Assembly (NCBI GenBank): GCA_029255605.1
Contig: JANLJF010000077.1
Span: forward strand, 1 to 39,821
DNA: 39,821 nucleotides
Source: Azovibrio restrictus
GTDB lineage: Bacteria > Bacteroidota > Bacteroidia > Chitinophagales > Chitinophagaceae
Direction: 5' to 3'
A program made the position numbers and the translations under genes. Shown piece after piece: positions 31,095 through 39,307 of the stretch (within the stretch, counting starts at the first letter, position 1; every line of letters begins with the position of its first letter). The notes under the pieces are model-generated. The model saw only the letters and a list, made by a program, of their open reading frames with translations. It did not search any database and had not been told where the DNA came from.

Positions 31095-32075
31095 CTACGC
31101 TTTTTCCAGGTTGAAAAGGCTATCTACAAACTCTGCTTTGTTGAATATCTGCAGGTCTTCCATCTTTTCGCCCACACCTATATATTTTACAGGTATTTTA
31201 AACTGGTTGGCAATGGCCAATACCACGCCACCTTTAGCGGTACCATCCAGCTTGGTGATGGCGAGTGATGTAACATCTGTAGCGGCAGTAAATTGTTTGG
31301 CTTGTTCCAAAGCATTCTGGCCGGTGCTACCATCCAATACCAACAATACTTCGTGCGGTGCATCGGCCATTTTTTTGCCTACTACACGGCGTATCTTGCC
31401 CAGCTCGTCCATCAGGTAGGCCTTGTTGTGCAGGCGACCTGCGGTGTCTATAATGACCACATCGGCATCTTTAGCTATACCGCTTTGCACGGCATCGAAG
31501 GCTACAGAGCCGGGGTCGCTGCCCATTTCTTTCTTTACGATATCTACACCGGTACGCTCGCTCCATATGGTCAGTTGGTCTACAGCCGCAGCGCGGAAAG
31601 TATCGGCAGCACCCAGTACTACTTTTTTACCATTGCGTTTGAAGTTGTATGCCAGCTTGCCTATGGTGGTGGTTTTACCCACGCCGTTCACACCAACAAC
31701 CAGTATCACATAGGGCTTCTTTCCGGGGGGGATATCAAAGGTTTCAAATTCGTGAGAGGGGGCTTCCGTAAGCATGCCCATGATCTCTTCCTGTAATATG
31801 CGGTTGAGCTCGGATGTGCCCAGGTATTTATCCTTCGCTACGCGCTCTTCTATACGCTTGATGATGGCTACGGTGGTATCTATACCCACATCGGCACCTA
31901 CCAGGGCATCTTCCACCTGGTCCAGCACCTCTTCATCTACCTTATCCTTTCCGGCAATGGCTTTTGTTATCTTGGAAAAGAAGCTCTCTTTCGTTTTTTT
32001 CAGTCCCTCGTCCAGTGCCTCTTTCTGTTCCTGCTGTTCTTTATTTCGCTTAAAGAGTTTATCGAATAAGCCCAT
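31095..32075 (-). CDS. ftsY: Signal recognition particle receptor FtsY
   Basis: Read from ATG 32075 (MGLFDKLFKRN), 326 residues; ATG 32081 two codons earlier is also possible. The N-terminal four-helix N domain (about 20-100) is followed by the SRP GTPase G domain: GVNGVGKTTTIGKLA (P-loop), DTFRAAAVDQL, DTAGRLHNK and TKLDGTAKGG. The acidic A domain found in E. coli is absent; a short basic amphipathic start (LFDKLFKRNKEQQEQK) probably touches the membrane. It docks ribosome-SRP complexes at the inner membrane for co-translational insertion. Confidence 0.97.
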   Translation of the reverse strand: MGLFDKLFKRNKEQQEQKEALDEGLKKTKESFFSKITKAIAGKDKVDEEVLDQVEDALVGADVGIDTTVAIIKRIEERVAKDKYLGTSELNRILQEEIMGMLTEAPSHEFETFDIPPGKKPYVILVVGVNGVGKTTTIGKLAYNFKRNGKKVVLGAADTFRAAAVDQLTIWSERTGVDIVKKEMGSDPGSVAFDAVQSGIAKDADVVIIDTAGRLHNKAYLMDELGKIRRVVGKKMADAPHEVLLVLDGSTGQNALEQAKQFTAATDVTSLAITKLDGTAKGGVVLAIANQFKIPVKYIGVGEKMEDLQIFNKAEFVDSLFNLEKA

Positions 32076-32172
32076 GATCAATATAAAATGTAAAAGGTAA
32101 ACATGCTTAGCGGAAGCGAAGTTAGTGTTTTATAACATGTAATGTAACCGCTATACAGCCGCCTATATAGTA

Positions 32173-32198
32173 AAAGGCTAAACCGGAGTTTAGCCTTT
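32173..32198 (-). terminator. Terminator after the NAD-binding_4 reductase gene
   Basis: A 10-bp stem AAAGGCTAAA (32173-32182) / TTTAGCCTTT (32189-32198) and a six-base loop, eight bases past the stop on the minus strand. Confidence 0.75.
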
Positions 32199-32205
32199 AG
32201 TATCA

Positions 32206-33363
32206 TTATGGGTCTATGGCCCCTTCCAGTATGTCTATTTTTTCTACAAAAGCCATCGATTTTTCCATGTACACATCTGCAGGTTCAGCGTTTTCTATGC
32301 CCACATCTTTCAGCAGGCGGGTATTATCAAACACATGGCCCAGCTCCATAAAGCCCAGGTAGGGGTCAAGACCGGTGAAGAGCAGTCTTAGCTTGCCTTT
32401 ATCTTCAAAGGTTTCGTGCCAGTAATCAAGGTAGTTCTTATAAGTGTATAGTTCACTCTCCGGTGCCAGCCTGTCTTTGGTCCAATGTTTTACCTGGTTC
32501 AACATCGAGTTATTGATGAAATTGAACGGTGGCATGTCATCAAAATAAGATGACAGCATCTTAGAAAGCCTCAGCGCCGTAGTGGCACCGGCTTCGCCCG
32601 CAGATATATGGTAAACTGTGTGGTTGCGCTTTGCAAACAGCAGTGCCACGATAGCATCGGCAGCATAGTTTACCGGTATAATGTCGAGCTGCGAATGTTC
32701 GTTCACCGGTATCAGGCGCAGGTGGTTGATAGTCGCCATTGCCCACAGTATAACGGGGGAGCGCGGCATAATAGGACGGCTATCGCCCATGATGATGGAC
32801 GGGCGTGCTATCAGTATCTTATCTGCAGGCAGATGTTCGCGTATGATGAGCTCGCCTTTCATTTTGGTGTAAGTATATTTTACAAGGTGCGTGGCCTCCA
32901 GGTTGGGCGACTCATCCTCGTACACCACGCGGTGGGTAACATCTTTGCCGCAAATAGTAGCCGTACCTATATACAGGAAGGTTTGCAGGTGTAGCTGTTT
33001 TGCCCACAGCAGTATTTTGGTAAGGCCACCAATATTGGCTTTTTCTACCTGCTCATCATTGAAACGAGAGAACGATGTATTGGCTGCTGAGTGCAGTACA
33101 ACATCTACATCTTCCAATTGTTTATTATGCTTCAGCGTTTCGGTAAGGTTATCATCAAACAAATTTCCCAACACAGGTACTATTTGTTCTTCATTATATA
33201 CATCACCATGCAGGGAGAATACTTTCTTTAAACGCTCGGTGGCTTGCTCTATAGTAGCAGAGCGAAGGAGGCAATATATCTTCTTTACCTCACTGCGTTT
33301 TGAAAGGGTTACCAGTAATTCTCCGCCTACTAGTCCTGTTGCTCCTGTTAAAAATATATTCAT
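32206..33363 (-). CDS. SDR-family reductase with NAD-binding_4 (male-sterility/thioester reductase-like) domain
   Basis: The product has 385 residues. The N-terminus has the Rossmann motif TGATGLVGGELL, followed by IYCLLR, which with LHSAANTSFSRF is the pattern of fatty acyl-CoA/thioester reductases (Pfam NAD_binding_4). A YTYTKMKGE segment contains the YxxxK catalytic pair. The family reduces thioester-bound acyl chains to aldehydes or alcohols, or acts on sugar nucleotides. The C-terminal 130 residues (GLDPYLGFMELGHVFDNTRLL) probably bind the substrate; this part is not familiar. It is a single gene between two terminators. The link to the acyl operon at 2289-6072 is conceivable but not shown. 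Confidence 0.83.
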   Translation of the reverse strand: MNIFLTGATGLVGGELLVTLSKRSEVKKIYCLLRSATIEQATERLKKVFSLHGDVYNEEQIVPVLGNLFDDNLTETLKHNKQLEDVDVVLHSAANTSFSRFNDEQVEKANIGGLTKILLWAKQLHLQTFLYIGTATICGKDVTHRVVYEDESPNLEATHLVKYTYTKMKGELIIREHLPADKILIARPSIIMGDSRPIMPRSPVILWAMATINHLRLIPVNEHSQLDIIPVNYAADAIVALLFAKRNHTVYHISAGEAGATTALRLSKMLSSYFDDMPPFNFINNSMLNQVKHWTKDRLAPESELYTYKNYLDYWHETFEDKGKLRLLFTGLDPYLGFMELGHVFDNTRLLKDVGIENAEPADVYMEKSMAFVEKIDILEGAIDP

Positions 33364-33383
33364 AAATGGGGGTCACACTAGGA

Positions 33384-33399
33384 GGGTATAAATATACCC
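33384..33399. promoter_or_regulatory. Palindrome in the leader of the NAD-binding_4 reductase gene
   Basis: GGGTATA and TATACCC are exact inverted copies separated by two bases. The centre lies 28 bases before the start codon and downstream of a minus-strand -7 box, so it is a candidate operator or leader hairpin. Confidence 0.4.
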
Positions 33400-33436
33400 G
33401 TCGTTTCATAATATAATAATATAAATAAGTGAGCGG

Positions 33437-33444
33437 CAAAGTTA
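33437..33444 (-). promoter_or_regulatory. -7 box of the NAD-binding_4 reductase gene
   Basis: TAACTTTG on the minus strand matches TAnnTTTG, 73 bases before the ATG. No -33 TTG was found. Confidence 0.4.
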
Positions 33445-33475
33445 ACTTTTTATAGGCATTTTATTGAATGCACTG

Positions 33476-33509
33476 ATAATAAAAAAGGCCGGTATAGAAA
33501 CCGGCCTTT
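33476..33509 (-). terminator. Terminator of the second isocitrate dehydrogenase gene
   Basis: A 10-bp stem AAAGGCCGGT (33484-33493) / ACCGGCCTTT (33500-33509) and a six-base loop; the minus strand continues TTTATTATC. Confidence 0.9.
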
Positions 33510-33529
33510 AGATATTGGTAATGAATTAC

Positions 33530-34759
33530 TTATTTGCCCAGTTTTTTCTTCAGGTTTTCATCCAAAGCATCCAGGAATTCTTCTGTGTACAGGTAGTGTT
33601 CACCATGGCTCACTTTGTTGCCATGTACGCATACAGCAAGGTCTTTGGTCATTTTGCCACTTTCTACGGTTTCTATACATACTGCTTCCAGTGCGTTACA
33701 GAAATCTATCAGTGGTTGGTTGTTATCCAGCTTACCACGGAAAGCCAGACCACGTGTCCATGCGAAGATAGACGCGATAGGATTGGTAGAAGTAGGGTTG
33801 CCCTTCTGATGCTCGCGGTAGTGGCGTGTTACCGTACCATGTGCCGCTTCAGCTTCCATTGTTTTACCATCAGGTGTTATCAGTACAGATGTCATCAGGC
33901 CCAGTGAACCGAAGCCTTGTGCTACGGTGTCACTTTGCACATCGCCATCATAGTTTTTACAAGCCCATACAAAGTTGCCGTTCCATTTCAGTGCGCTGGC
34001 AACCATGTCATCTATCAGGCGGTGTTCGTATGTCAATTTGTTGGCATCAAACTCAGCCTTGAATTCGTTCTGATATACTTCTTCAAATATATCTTTAAAG
34101 CGGCCATCGTATTTTTTCAGGATGGTGTTTTTTGTAGACAGGTAAAGCGGCCATTTCTTTTGCAGTGCCATATTGAAGCAAGCACGTGCAAAACCACGGA
34201 TAGACTCATCGGTATTATACATAGCCATTGCTACGCCATCGCCTTTGAAGTTGTACACTTCATGCTCGATGGTTTCACCATTTTCACCTTCAAATTTGAT
34301 GGTCAGTTTGCCTTTACCTTTTACAACGAAATCGGTAGCTCGGTACTGATCGCCGAAGGCATGACGACCTACGATAATAGGCGCATCCCAGTTGGTAACC
34401 AGGCGAGGGATGTTATTGATAACGATAGGCTCGCGGAAAACCGTACCGTCCAGTATGTTACGGATAGTGCCGTTGGGGCTCTTCCACATTTGTTTCAGGC
34501 TGAATTCTTTTACGCGTTCTTCATCAGGAGTGATGGTAGCGCATTTGATACCTACACCATATTCTTTAATGGCATTGGCCGCATCTATGGTTACCTGGTC
34601 GCCTGTAGCATCACGATGCTCCACGCCAAGGTCGAAGTATTTTATGTCAACATCTATGTAGGGAGTTATCAGTTTATTCTTGATGAATTTCCAGATGATG
34701 CGTGTCATCTCATCGCCATCCAGTTCTACTACAGGATTAGCTACTTTGATTTTGCTCAT
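33530..34759 (-). CDS. icd: NADP-dependent isocitrate dehydrogenase, eukaryotic IDH1/2 type
   Basis: The 409-residue product matches the dimeric IDH1/2 subfamily over its length: [13 protein letters not shown] at the start, [10 protein letters not shown] (substrate Ser and Asn), [15 protein letters not shown], and [13 protein letters not shown] with metal-binding Asp. [21 protein letters not shown] follows and is split here as [14 protein letters not shown] and [17 protein letters not shown]. The Arg-His pair in VTRHY corresponds to human IDH1 Arg314 and His315, which bind the NADP 2'-phosphate, so NADP use is expected. It makes 2-oxoglutarate and NADPH. It is not homologous at close range to the E. 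coli-type enzyme at 8827-10098. Confidence 0.97.
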   Translation of the reverse strand: MSKIKVANPVVELDGDEMTRIIWKFIKNKLITPYIDVDIKYFDLGVEHRDATGDQVTIDAANAIKEYGVGIKCATITPDEERVKEFSLKQMWKSPNGTIRNILDGTVFREPIVINNIPRLVTNWDAPIIVGRHAFGDQYRATDFVVKGKGKLTIKFEGENGETIEHEVYNFKGDGVAMAMYNTDESIRGFARACFNMALQKKWPLYLSTKNTILKKYDGRFKDIFEEVYQNEFKAEFDANKLTYEHRLIDDMVASALKWNGNFVWACKNYDGDVQSDTVAQGFGSLGLMTSVLITPDGKTMEAEAAHGTVTRHYREHQKGNPTSTNPIASIFAWTRGLAFRGKLDNNQPLIDFCNALEAVCIETVESGKMTKDLAVCVHGNKVSHGEHYLYTEEFLDALDENLKKKLGK

Positions 34760-34794
34760 ATATTAAGTAAATGTTTTTTAAGCGTAAAGCGCCT

Positions 34795-34802
34795 CAAAAG
34801 TA
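34795..34802 (-). promoter_or_regulatory. -7 box of the second isocitrate dehydrogenase gene
   Basis: TACTTTTG on the minus strand matches TAnnTTTG, 35 bases before the ATG; a suitable -33 element was not seen. Confidence 0.45.
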
Positions 34803-34850
34803 GTAAAACTGGCAAATAACAGGAAAGCCAATGTTTTCAAAAAAAGAAAA

Positions 34851-34877
34851 ACCCCGCCCGAAGCGAGGTCTTTTTTT
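34851..34877 (-). terminator. Terminator after the head-GIN gene
   Basis: Stem ACCCCGC (34851-34857) / GCGAGGT (34863-34869) with one mismatch and loop CCGAA, flanked by A- and T-runs on both sides, so it could act in both directions. Confidence 0.8.
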
Positions 34878-34897
34878 ATGGCCCCTTAGCCTTATGC

Positions 34898-35554
34898 CTA
34901 TTGCTTGCGTACTTTTCCCGAGCCGCTTATATCCGTGCTTACAGATGGGTTGCCCCAGTAATAAACGGTACCCGAGCCTGATATTTTGGCATATAAAGTA
35001 TTTTCTACTGCAATATTTATATCGCCCGAGCCTGATATAATGGCTTCGACATCTTCGCCCACGCCCCTGCGGCTTTCGATGTCTCCGGAGCCATTTATTT
35101 TCAGTTTCATTTTGTCAAAATGATTATCGCCGATCGTAACACTTCCCGAACCATTGATCTCAGCTTCCATATAACTGCTTTTCATATCATCGTCTATGCT
35201 TACAGAGCCTGAACCATTCATTTTTACAGTGTTTACATCTTTGCTATATACTGTTACCCTCAGGTTGTTGTTTTTTATATTGATGTATTTGTCTTTAAAC
35301 TGAAGGCGTAGCACCCCTTCATGTGTTTCTGTTTCATAAGCAGGCACCAGGCTTTCGTACCCGGTAACCACTACGCGGTTTTCATTAGATGGGCGTATTT
35401 CTATAGCAGTGCTGCCATCGGCTATTATTTTAGTAAAGTTTGATACATAACGTGTATCACTAATAGTAGCACCTTCTCCGCGTAAACGGTGTTTTGTGCA
35501 AGAGGTGAATGCTACGGTGCTGAACAGGATGCTTAATAATAGAATGCGTTTCAT
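34898..35554 (-). CDS. Head-GIN (DUF2807) lipoprotein, second copy
   Basis: The product has 218 residues with a lipoprotein signal ending VAFTSC (Cys19). Beta-helix repeats with GSG turns follow: MNGSGSVSIDDD, INGSGSVTIGDN, INGSGDIESRR, ISGSGDINIAV, ISGSGTVYYWG and ISGSGKVRKQ. It uses Ser where the copy at 25105-25830 uses Ala, so they are distant paralogs. It follows the TonB-dependent receptor by 55 bases with no terminator between, suggesting co-transcription. The role is unknown; a surface or periplasmic partner of the receptor is plausible. Confidence 0.92.
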   Translation of the reverse strand: MKRILLLSILFSTVAFTSCTKHRLRGEGATISDTRYVSNFTKIIADGSTAIEIRPSNENRVVVTGYESLVPAYETETHEGVLRLQFKDKYINIKNNNLRVTVYSKDVNTVKMNGSGSVSIDDDMKSSYMEAEINGSGSVTIGDNHFDKMKLKINGSGDIESRRGVGEDVEAIISGSGDINIAVENTLYAKISGSGTVYYWGNPSVSTDISGSGKVRKQ

Positions 35555-35609
35555 TTCAATGTATTTTTTTGTGTTTAACTAATTGTGTTATTGTGGTTTG
35601 TTTGTATTA

Positions 35610-38036
35610 CTACCAATGGAAATCGATACGGTAGCTCAGGTTTGGCAGGATGCCCAACTGGTTTACGCGTTTTATGCTTTGTGTTCTGTCATCATAATAA
35701 GAGAAATAATAGTTTTCGCGGTTGGTAAGGTTTTGCACTTCAAACTGGATGGTGTGTGTAGCGCGCTTGTTGTTCAGCTTATAATATATAGTAGCATCAG
35801 CACGGAAGTAAGCAGGGGCTTGTTTGGTATAGTACAGGCCGGGTACGGCTTCCATTTCTTTTGATTGTATAGATTTTTGCAGGTCTATAGGCGATTCGCG
35901 CAGGCCACCGCTGAATAATACTTTACCATTCAATCCTATTATACGCCTGCCGTTCGATGTTAGTTTGAATTCTTTACCACCTATCAGGTTCATCTGGTAG
36001 CCGCGATTGTATTGTGTGCTGTACCTTTCGCCTTTGTAAGTAGTGAATGTAGAGTTGAATACAGAGCCGGTAGCTATTACATAATAGTTGTTAGCAAACG
36101 GGCGTTCCAGGCTGATGTCTATACCGTAGTTGCGGCCGGTACCATCATTTACCAATTGTTTTTTAGTTCTCATCAGTGAATAGATATCATTTGCATTGAT
36201 GATAGAGAACGCGCTATTGCTATCTTTTTCTACAGGCACATCATACAGGTATTGATAGTATGCTTCCAGCTTCAGGCGTAGCTTCAGCGGCAGACTTATT
36301 TCATAACCTGCTACGGTATGGAAAGCACGCTGCATGTCCAGGTCTTTATTAGGATGTGTAATGTTATCGCCCACCACAGCATTTTGATAGAAGTATGTAG
36401 AGATATGTTCGGGTTTGCTATGCAGGCCTGCAGCCAGTGTTACTTTACTTTTCCTCATTTGATACGTAGCAGATGCGCGTGGTTCGATAGTGTATTTGCC
36501 ATTCAGTGACAGGTAAGATGCATGTACGCCGGCAACTGTTGTCAGTTTTTCGGTAATGCGGCTTTTCCATTGTGCATAGCCTTGATAAAATTGTGTGCTA
36601 CCGTCGCTTGTCAGCAGGTCTTTCCACTGGTTCTCGTTGCTGAAATAGCTTTTCATAGAAAAGTCATAATTCCATTGTTGTGCTATTATACCTGCGCGGA
36701 GTGTATTACGTGCATCCAGCTTTTGGTTATACACTACAGAAACACGGTATGCAGTGTTATTTAAGGTGCTGTTTTGAACCGGTACTTTCTTGTAACTATC
36801 ACCGGGGTTCAACGTGTCTGCACCTTGTATAGACTGATCTGTAGAGGCAGAAACGATGGTTTTGATATAGGCGTCTTTCTTCAGGAAGTATTGGTGAGAT
36901 ATACCGCCTATCATCATGGTGCCTTTATTATTAAAGGCTACGTGGTTCTCATCATCCTCTTCTTCTTTGTGCCATTTGCTGCTATCGGCTACTGCATTTT
37001 GTGCTGCAACGTTATGCCCACCCAATCCGAATACCGTAAACGTACCGGCTTTTGCTGTTGGCAGGTTTACCTTAAAAGAGCCATCCTGGTACTTAGGTAT
37101 CATGCCTCCCAGCTTAATAAAAGGTTCCAGTATAGCAAGGGTAGAGTAGCGATAGTTGAGGATATAAGATGCTTTACTACCTTTTTTGAAGGGACCTTCT
37201 GTAGCGATCTCCGCACCCAGTGTCCCAATCTGTACCGTATGCTCGTAACGCTCTGTATTACCATTGCGAAGGTTCAGATCGAAAGCACCGGACAATGCAT
37301 TACCTATTTCAGGAACAAAAGCACCGGTGTAAAAGTCTGAAGTGCCCAGCGTATTTGCATTCAGCATACTGATAGCACCGCCTGTGGCACCCAGGCCGGC
37401 AAAGTGGTTGGGGTTGGGTATTTCGATACCTTCCAGCTTCCAAAGCACACCTTTGGGCGAGTTGCCACGCACCACTACACCATTATCCATATCGCCACCA
37501 TTTGACACACCGGGAAAGTTCATAACCATACGTGCAGGATCTGCAAAAGATGCAGCATACCTGCGGGTTTCCTCTACCGAGAAAGAACGTGCACTGATGG
37601 CTGCAAATTCATTCAGCGGACGCACACGGTCTTTATTTGCGCTTACGGTTACTTCATCCAGCTTATGCAGGCTTTCTATCATGCTGGCATTCAGTTCCAG
37701 TTCCTTGCCCGATATCACCATAACCTCGCTGGCGGTATAGGTATCGAAACCTGCCATCCTGAAGATGAATGACTGCCTGCCTACAGGCACATTGTTGATA
37801 ATGAAATAGCCGTTATCATCGGTGATTGCATTCAGCGCATTGTTCGATTGCAGTACTACTACCACACCCACCATCGGTTGTTTAGACTCTGCATCTATTA
37901 CCCTGCCACGAACATTTTGCTTTAATACCTTGGCTGAGGTCGTTGTCTGTTCAACTGTTTCTGTTTGTGCAGATGCTTGATACTGGGCAAACAGCGCGCA
38001 GGCAGCAAACAATATTGATTTTTTTACAAGTGACAT
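35610..38036 (-). CDS. TonB-dependent receptor with N-terminal carboxypeptidase-like regulatory domain
   Basis: Length 808 residues. The signal peptide (about 1-24) is followed by a CarboxypepD_reg-like beta-sandwich (about 40-120: VRGRVIDAESKQPMVGVVVVL, DDNGYFIINNVPVG). The plug domain shows SFADPARMVMNFPGV, NGVVVRGNSPKGVLWKLEG and PNPNHFAGLGATGGAIS. A 22-strand barrel follows, with QVGxLGAE-like strands and the final VQNLTNRENYYFSYYD block, ending in FHW. No STN domain, so it is not a sigma-signalling transducer of the FecA type. The plug sequence (NPNHFAGLGATGG) is typical of a Bacteroidota subfamily whose substrate is not known. It lies upstream of the head-GIN gene. Confidence 0.95.
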   Translation of the reverse strand: MSLVKKSILFAACALFAQYQASAQTETVEQTTTSAKVLKQNVRGRVIDAESKQPMVGVVVVLQSNNALNAITDDNGYFIINNVPVGRQSFIFRMAGFDTYTASEVMVISGKELELNASMIESLHKLDEVTVSANKDRVRPLNEFAAISARSFSVEETRRYAASFADPARMVMNFPGVSNGGDMDNGVVVRGNSPKGVLWKLEGIEIPNPNHFAGLGATGGAISMLNANTLGTSDFYTGAFVPEIGNALSGAFDLNLRNGNTERYEHTVQIGTLGAEIATEGPFKKGSKASYILNYRYSTLAILEPFIKLGGMIPKYQDGSFKVNLPTAKAGTFTVFGLGGHNVAAQNAVADSSKWHKEEEDDENHVAFNNKGTMMIGGISHQYFLKKDAYIKTIVSASTDQSIQGADTLNPGDSYKKVPVQNSTLNNTAYRVSVVYNQKLDARNTLRAGIIAQQWNYDFSMKSYFSNENQWKDLLTSDGSTQFYQGYAQWKSRITEKLTTVAGVHASYLSLNGKYTIEPRASATYQMRKSKVTLAAGLHSKPEHISTYFYQNAVVGDNITHPNKDLDMQRAFHTVAGYEISLPLKLRLKLEAYYQYLYDVPVEKDSNSAFSIINANDIYSLMRTKKQLVNDGTGRNYGIDISLERPFANNYYVIATGSVFNSTFTTYKGERYSTQYNRGYQMNLIGGKEFKLTSNGRRIIGLNGKVLFSGGLRESPIDLQKSIQSKEMEAVPGLYYTKQAPAYFRADATIYYKLNNKRATHTIQFEVQNLTNRENYYFSYYDDRTQSIKRVNQLGILPNLSYRIDFHW

Positions 38037-38057
38037 AGAAATGTTTTTCGGTTGTTT

Positions 38058-38088
38058 ATTATGAGACTATTGAGGTAGGCTTTACCCC
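38058..38088 (-). promoter_or_regulatory. Shared non-housekeeping promoter motif before the TonB-dependent receptor gene
   Basis: On the minus strand ATAGGGGTAAA (GGGGTAAA at 38081-38088) is followed after 13 bases by GTCTCATAAT (38058-38067), 22 bases before the start codon. The same pair precedes the repeat-protein gene at 39258-39286. It does not match TAnnTTTG. Confidence 0.45.
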
Positions 38089-38120
38089 TATGGGTGTAAC
38101 AAATATTTTTTTGAAAACTT

Positions 38121-39242
38121 TTAGAGATGAAACTGGATGCCCGCCATGCCACCTACATTGATGCCATTGAAATAGTCCCAATAGGTATCAGACCATAGGT
38201 AATTGTTAGACATTTCATCACCGTTGTAATCATTGCTATGATAATGATTGAGCGTAGGGCCGGCGAATATCTCTACCTTGTTACCTATCATAAAGGCCGG
38301 CAATACACGCAGCGAAGACCTCATATAGCTGCCTTCATAAAACCTGGCAAAGGCGCTGCTGGTAGCTTCTACATTTATCCGGAAGCCTTTTGATACAGGG
38401 ATATGAACACCCAGGCCGGCTTCTAATGCATACATTTCTTTATTACTGCGCAGGTTGGCACCCACACCTATCACACCATACATTACACGGCCACCGGAAC
38501 GGAAGGTAGTGAGTGCTGTAAGGTTTTCATCTATGGTAAACCCTATGGCTTTTTCACCTTTCTTAATGATGTTGATGATACCTATCGGGAAGTCGCTGCT
38601 ATCGGCAATGTTGATGAAGCCTGCAGCCTGCACGCCACGTACTTCTTTCGCTACGTTTATAAAGCCTGCAATTTGCATGTTGGCATCTTCAGCCACATTT
38701 ATAAAGCCTGCCAGTTGCGGGCCTTCGGCATGTTTGGTTACATTTATAAAACCTGCTACCTGTGTACCGTATACGGCCTTTGTAGCTACATTGGCAAAGC
38801 CTGCACCCTGGAAGCCTGTAACAGCACCTGTGGATACATTGGCAAAACCAGCCAACTGTGCACCCTTTACATCCTTAGCCGTATTCAGGAATCCCGCAGC
38901 TTCTACGCCTTTTACATCATTCTTTACGGTATTCATAAAGCCTGATGCTACAAGGCCATTTGCATTGTTGAAGATGTGCGTAGAGAAACCACCTAATACA
39001 ACACCATCTGTATTGTCGAATATAACATTGCTGACACCGGAACCGCAGAAGCCTATCTCTGAGCGGGATACGCCGGCTATGGCATGCAGTGATAGCACAT
39101 TGGTATATTCTTTTGCATTGATGCCATTGCTGCTGATAGGATAGATCAATCCTATATGTGCCATGCGCAGCTTTAATGGCTGAGCAGTTGCAGAGGCAGA
39201 TATAAGTAACGCTGTGGCGATAGTAGCTAATCTTTTCATCAT
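38121..39242 (-). CDS. Repeat-containing surface/outer-membrane protein (LA_2272-like)
   Basis: Read from ATG 39242 (39239 is equally possible), 373 residues; the frame from 39275 would run into the promoter. A signal peptide (MKRLATIATALLISASATAQ) precedes a block of about nine 14-18-residue repeats with consensus xxAGFxNVAxxxxGxQ (for example LAGFANVSTGAVTGFQ and VAGFINVTKHAEGPQ). The last 120 residues look like a beta-barrel end (EIFAGPTLNHYHSNDY, with a C-terminal Phe-His-Leu). The arrangement matches proteins annotated as LA_2272-family surface repeat proteins. Function unknown; export to the outer membrane or surface is inferred. Confidence 0.85.
   Translation of the reverse strand: MMKRLATIATALLISASATAQPLKLRMAHIGLIYPISSNGINAKEYTNVLSLHAIAGVSRSEIGFCGSGVSNVIFDNTDGVVLGGFSTHIFNNANGLVASGFMNTVKNDVKGVEAAGFLNTAKDVKGAQLAGFANVSTGAVTGFQGAGFANVATKAVYGTQVAGFINVTKHAEGPQLAGFINVAEDANMQIAGFINVAKEVRGVQAAGFINIADSSDFPIGIINIIKKGEKAIGFTIDENLTALTTFRSGGRVMYGVIGVGANLRSNKEMYALEAGLGVHIPVSKGFRINVEATSSAFARFYEGSYMRSSLRVLPAFMIGNKVEIFAGPTLNHYHSNDYNGDEMSNNYLWSDTYWDYFNGINVGGMAGIQFHL
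38565..39005 (-). repeat. Tandem protein-coding repeats (AGF-N-V units)
   Basis: About nine units of 39-54 bases encode (A/V/L)(A/S)GF(I/A/M/L)N followed by a variable turn. DNA copies share the plus-strand words aaagcctgc or aaaccagcc but are diverged, so this is an old repeat rather than an active expansion. Confidence 0.8.
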
Positions 39243-39257
39243 AATTCTTTGTTTAGA

Positions 39258-39286
39258 ATTATGACACCGTGCCACGTTTTTACCCC
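39258..39286 (-). promoter_or_regulatory. Shared non-housekeeping promoter motif before the repeat-protein gene
   Basis: On the minus strand ATAGGGGTAAA (GGGGTAAA at 39279-39286) is followed after 11 bases by GTGTCATAAT (39258-39267), 16 bases before the start codon. Compare 38058-38088. Confidence 0.45.
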
Positions 39287-39307
39287 TATACCTTTATTGC
39301 AAATTTT

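Noticed and set aside
33917-34819. A 300-codon plus-strand open frame
   Set aside because: It lies antisense to the isocitrate dehydrogenase gene, whose sequence is conserved throughout; the antisense product is rich in Phe, Tyr and Cys with no domain, as expected for a shadow frame.
38565-39005. The repeat block as a CRISPR array
   Set aside because: Units are in a single open frame, diverged in DNA sequence and lack constant repeats with unique spacers.
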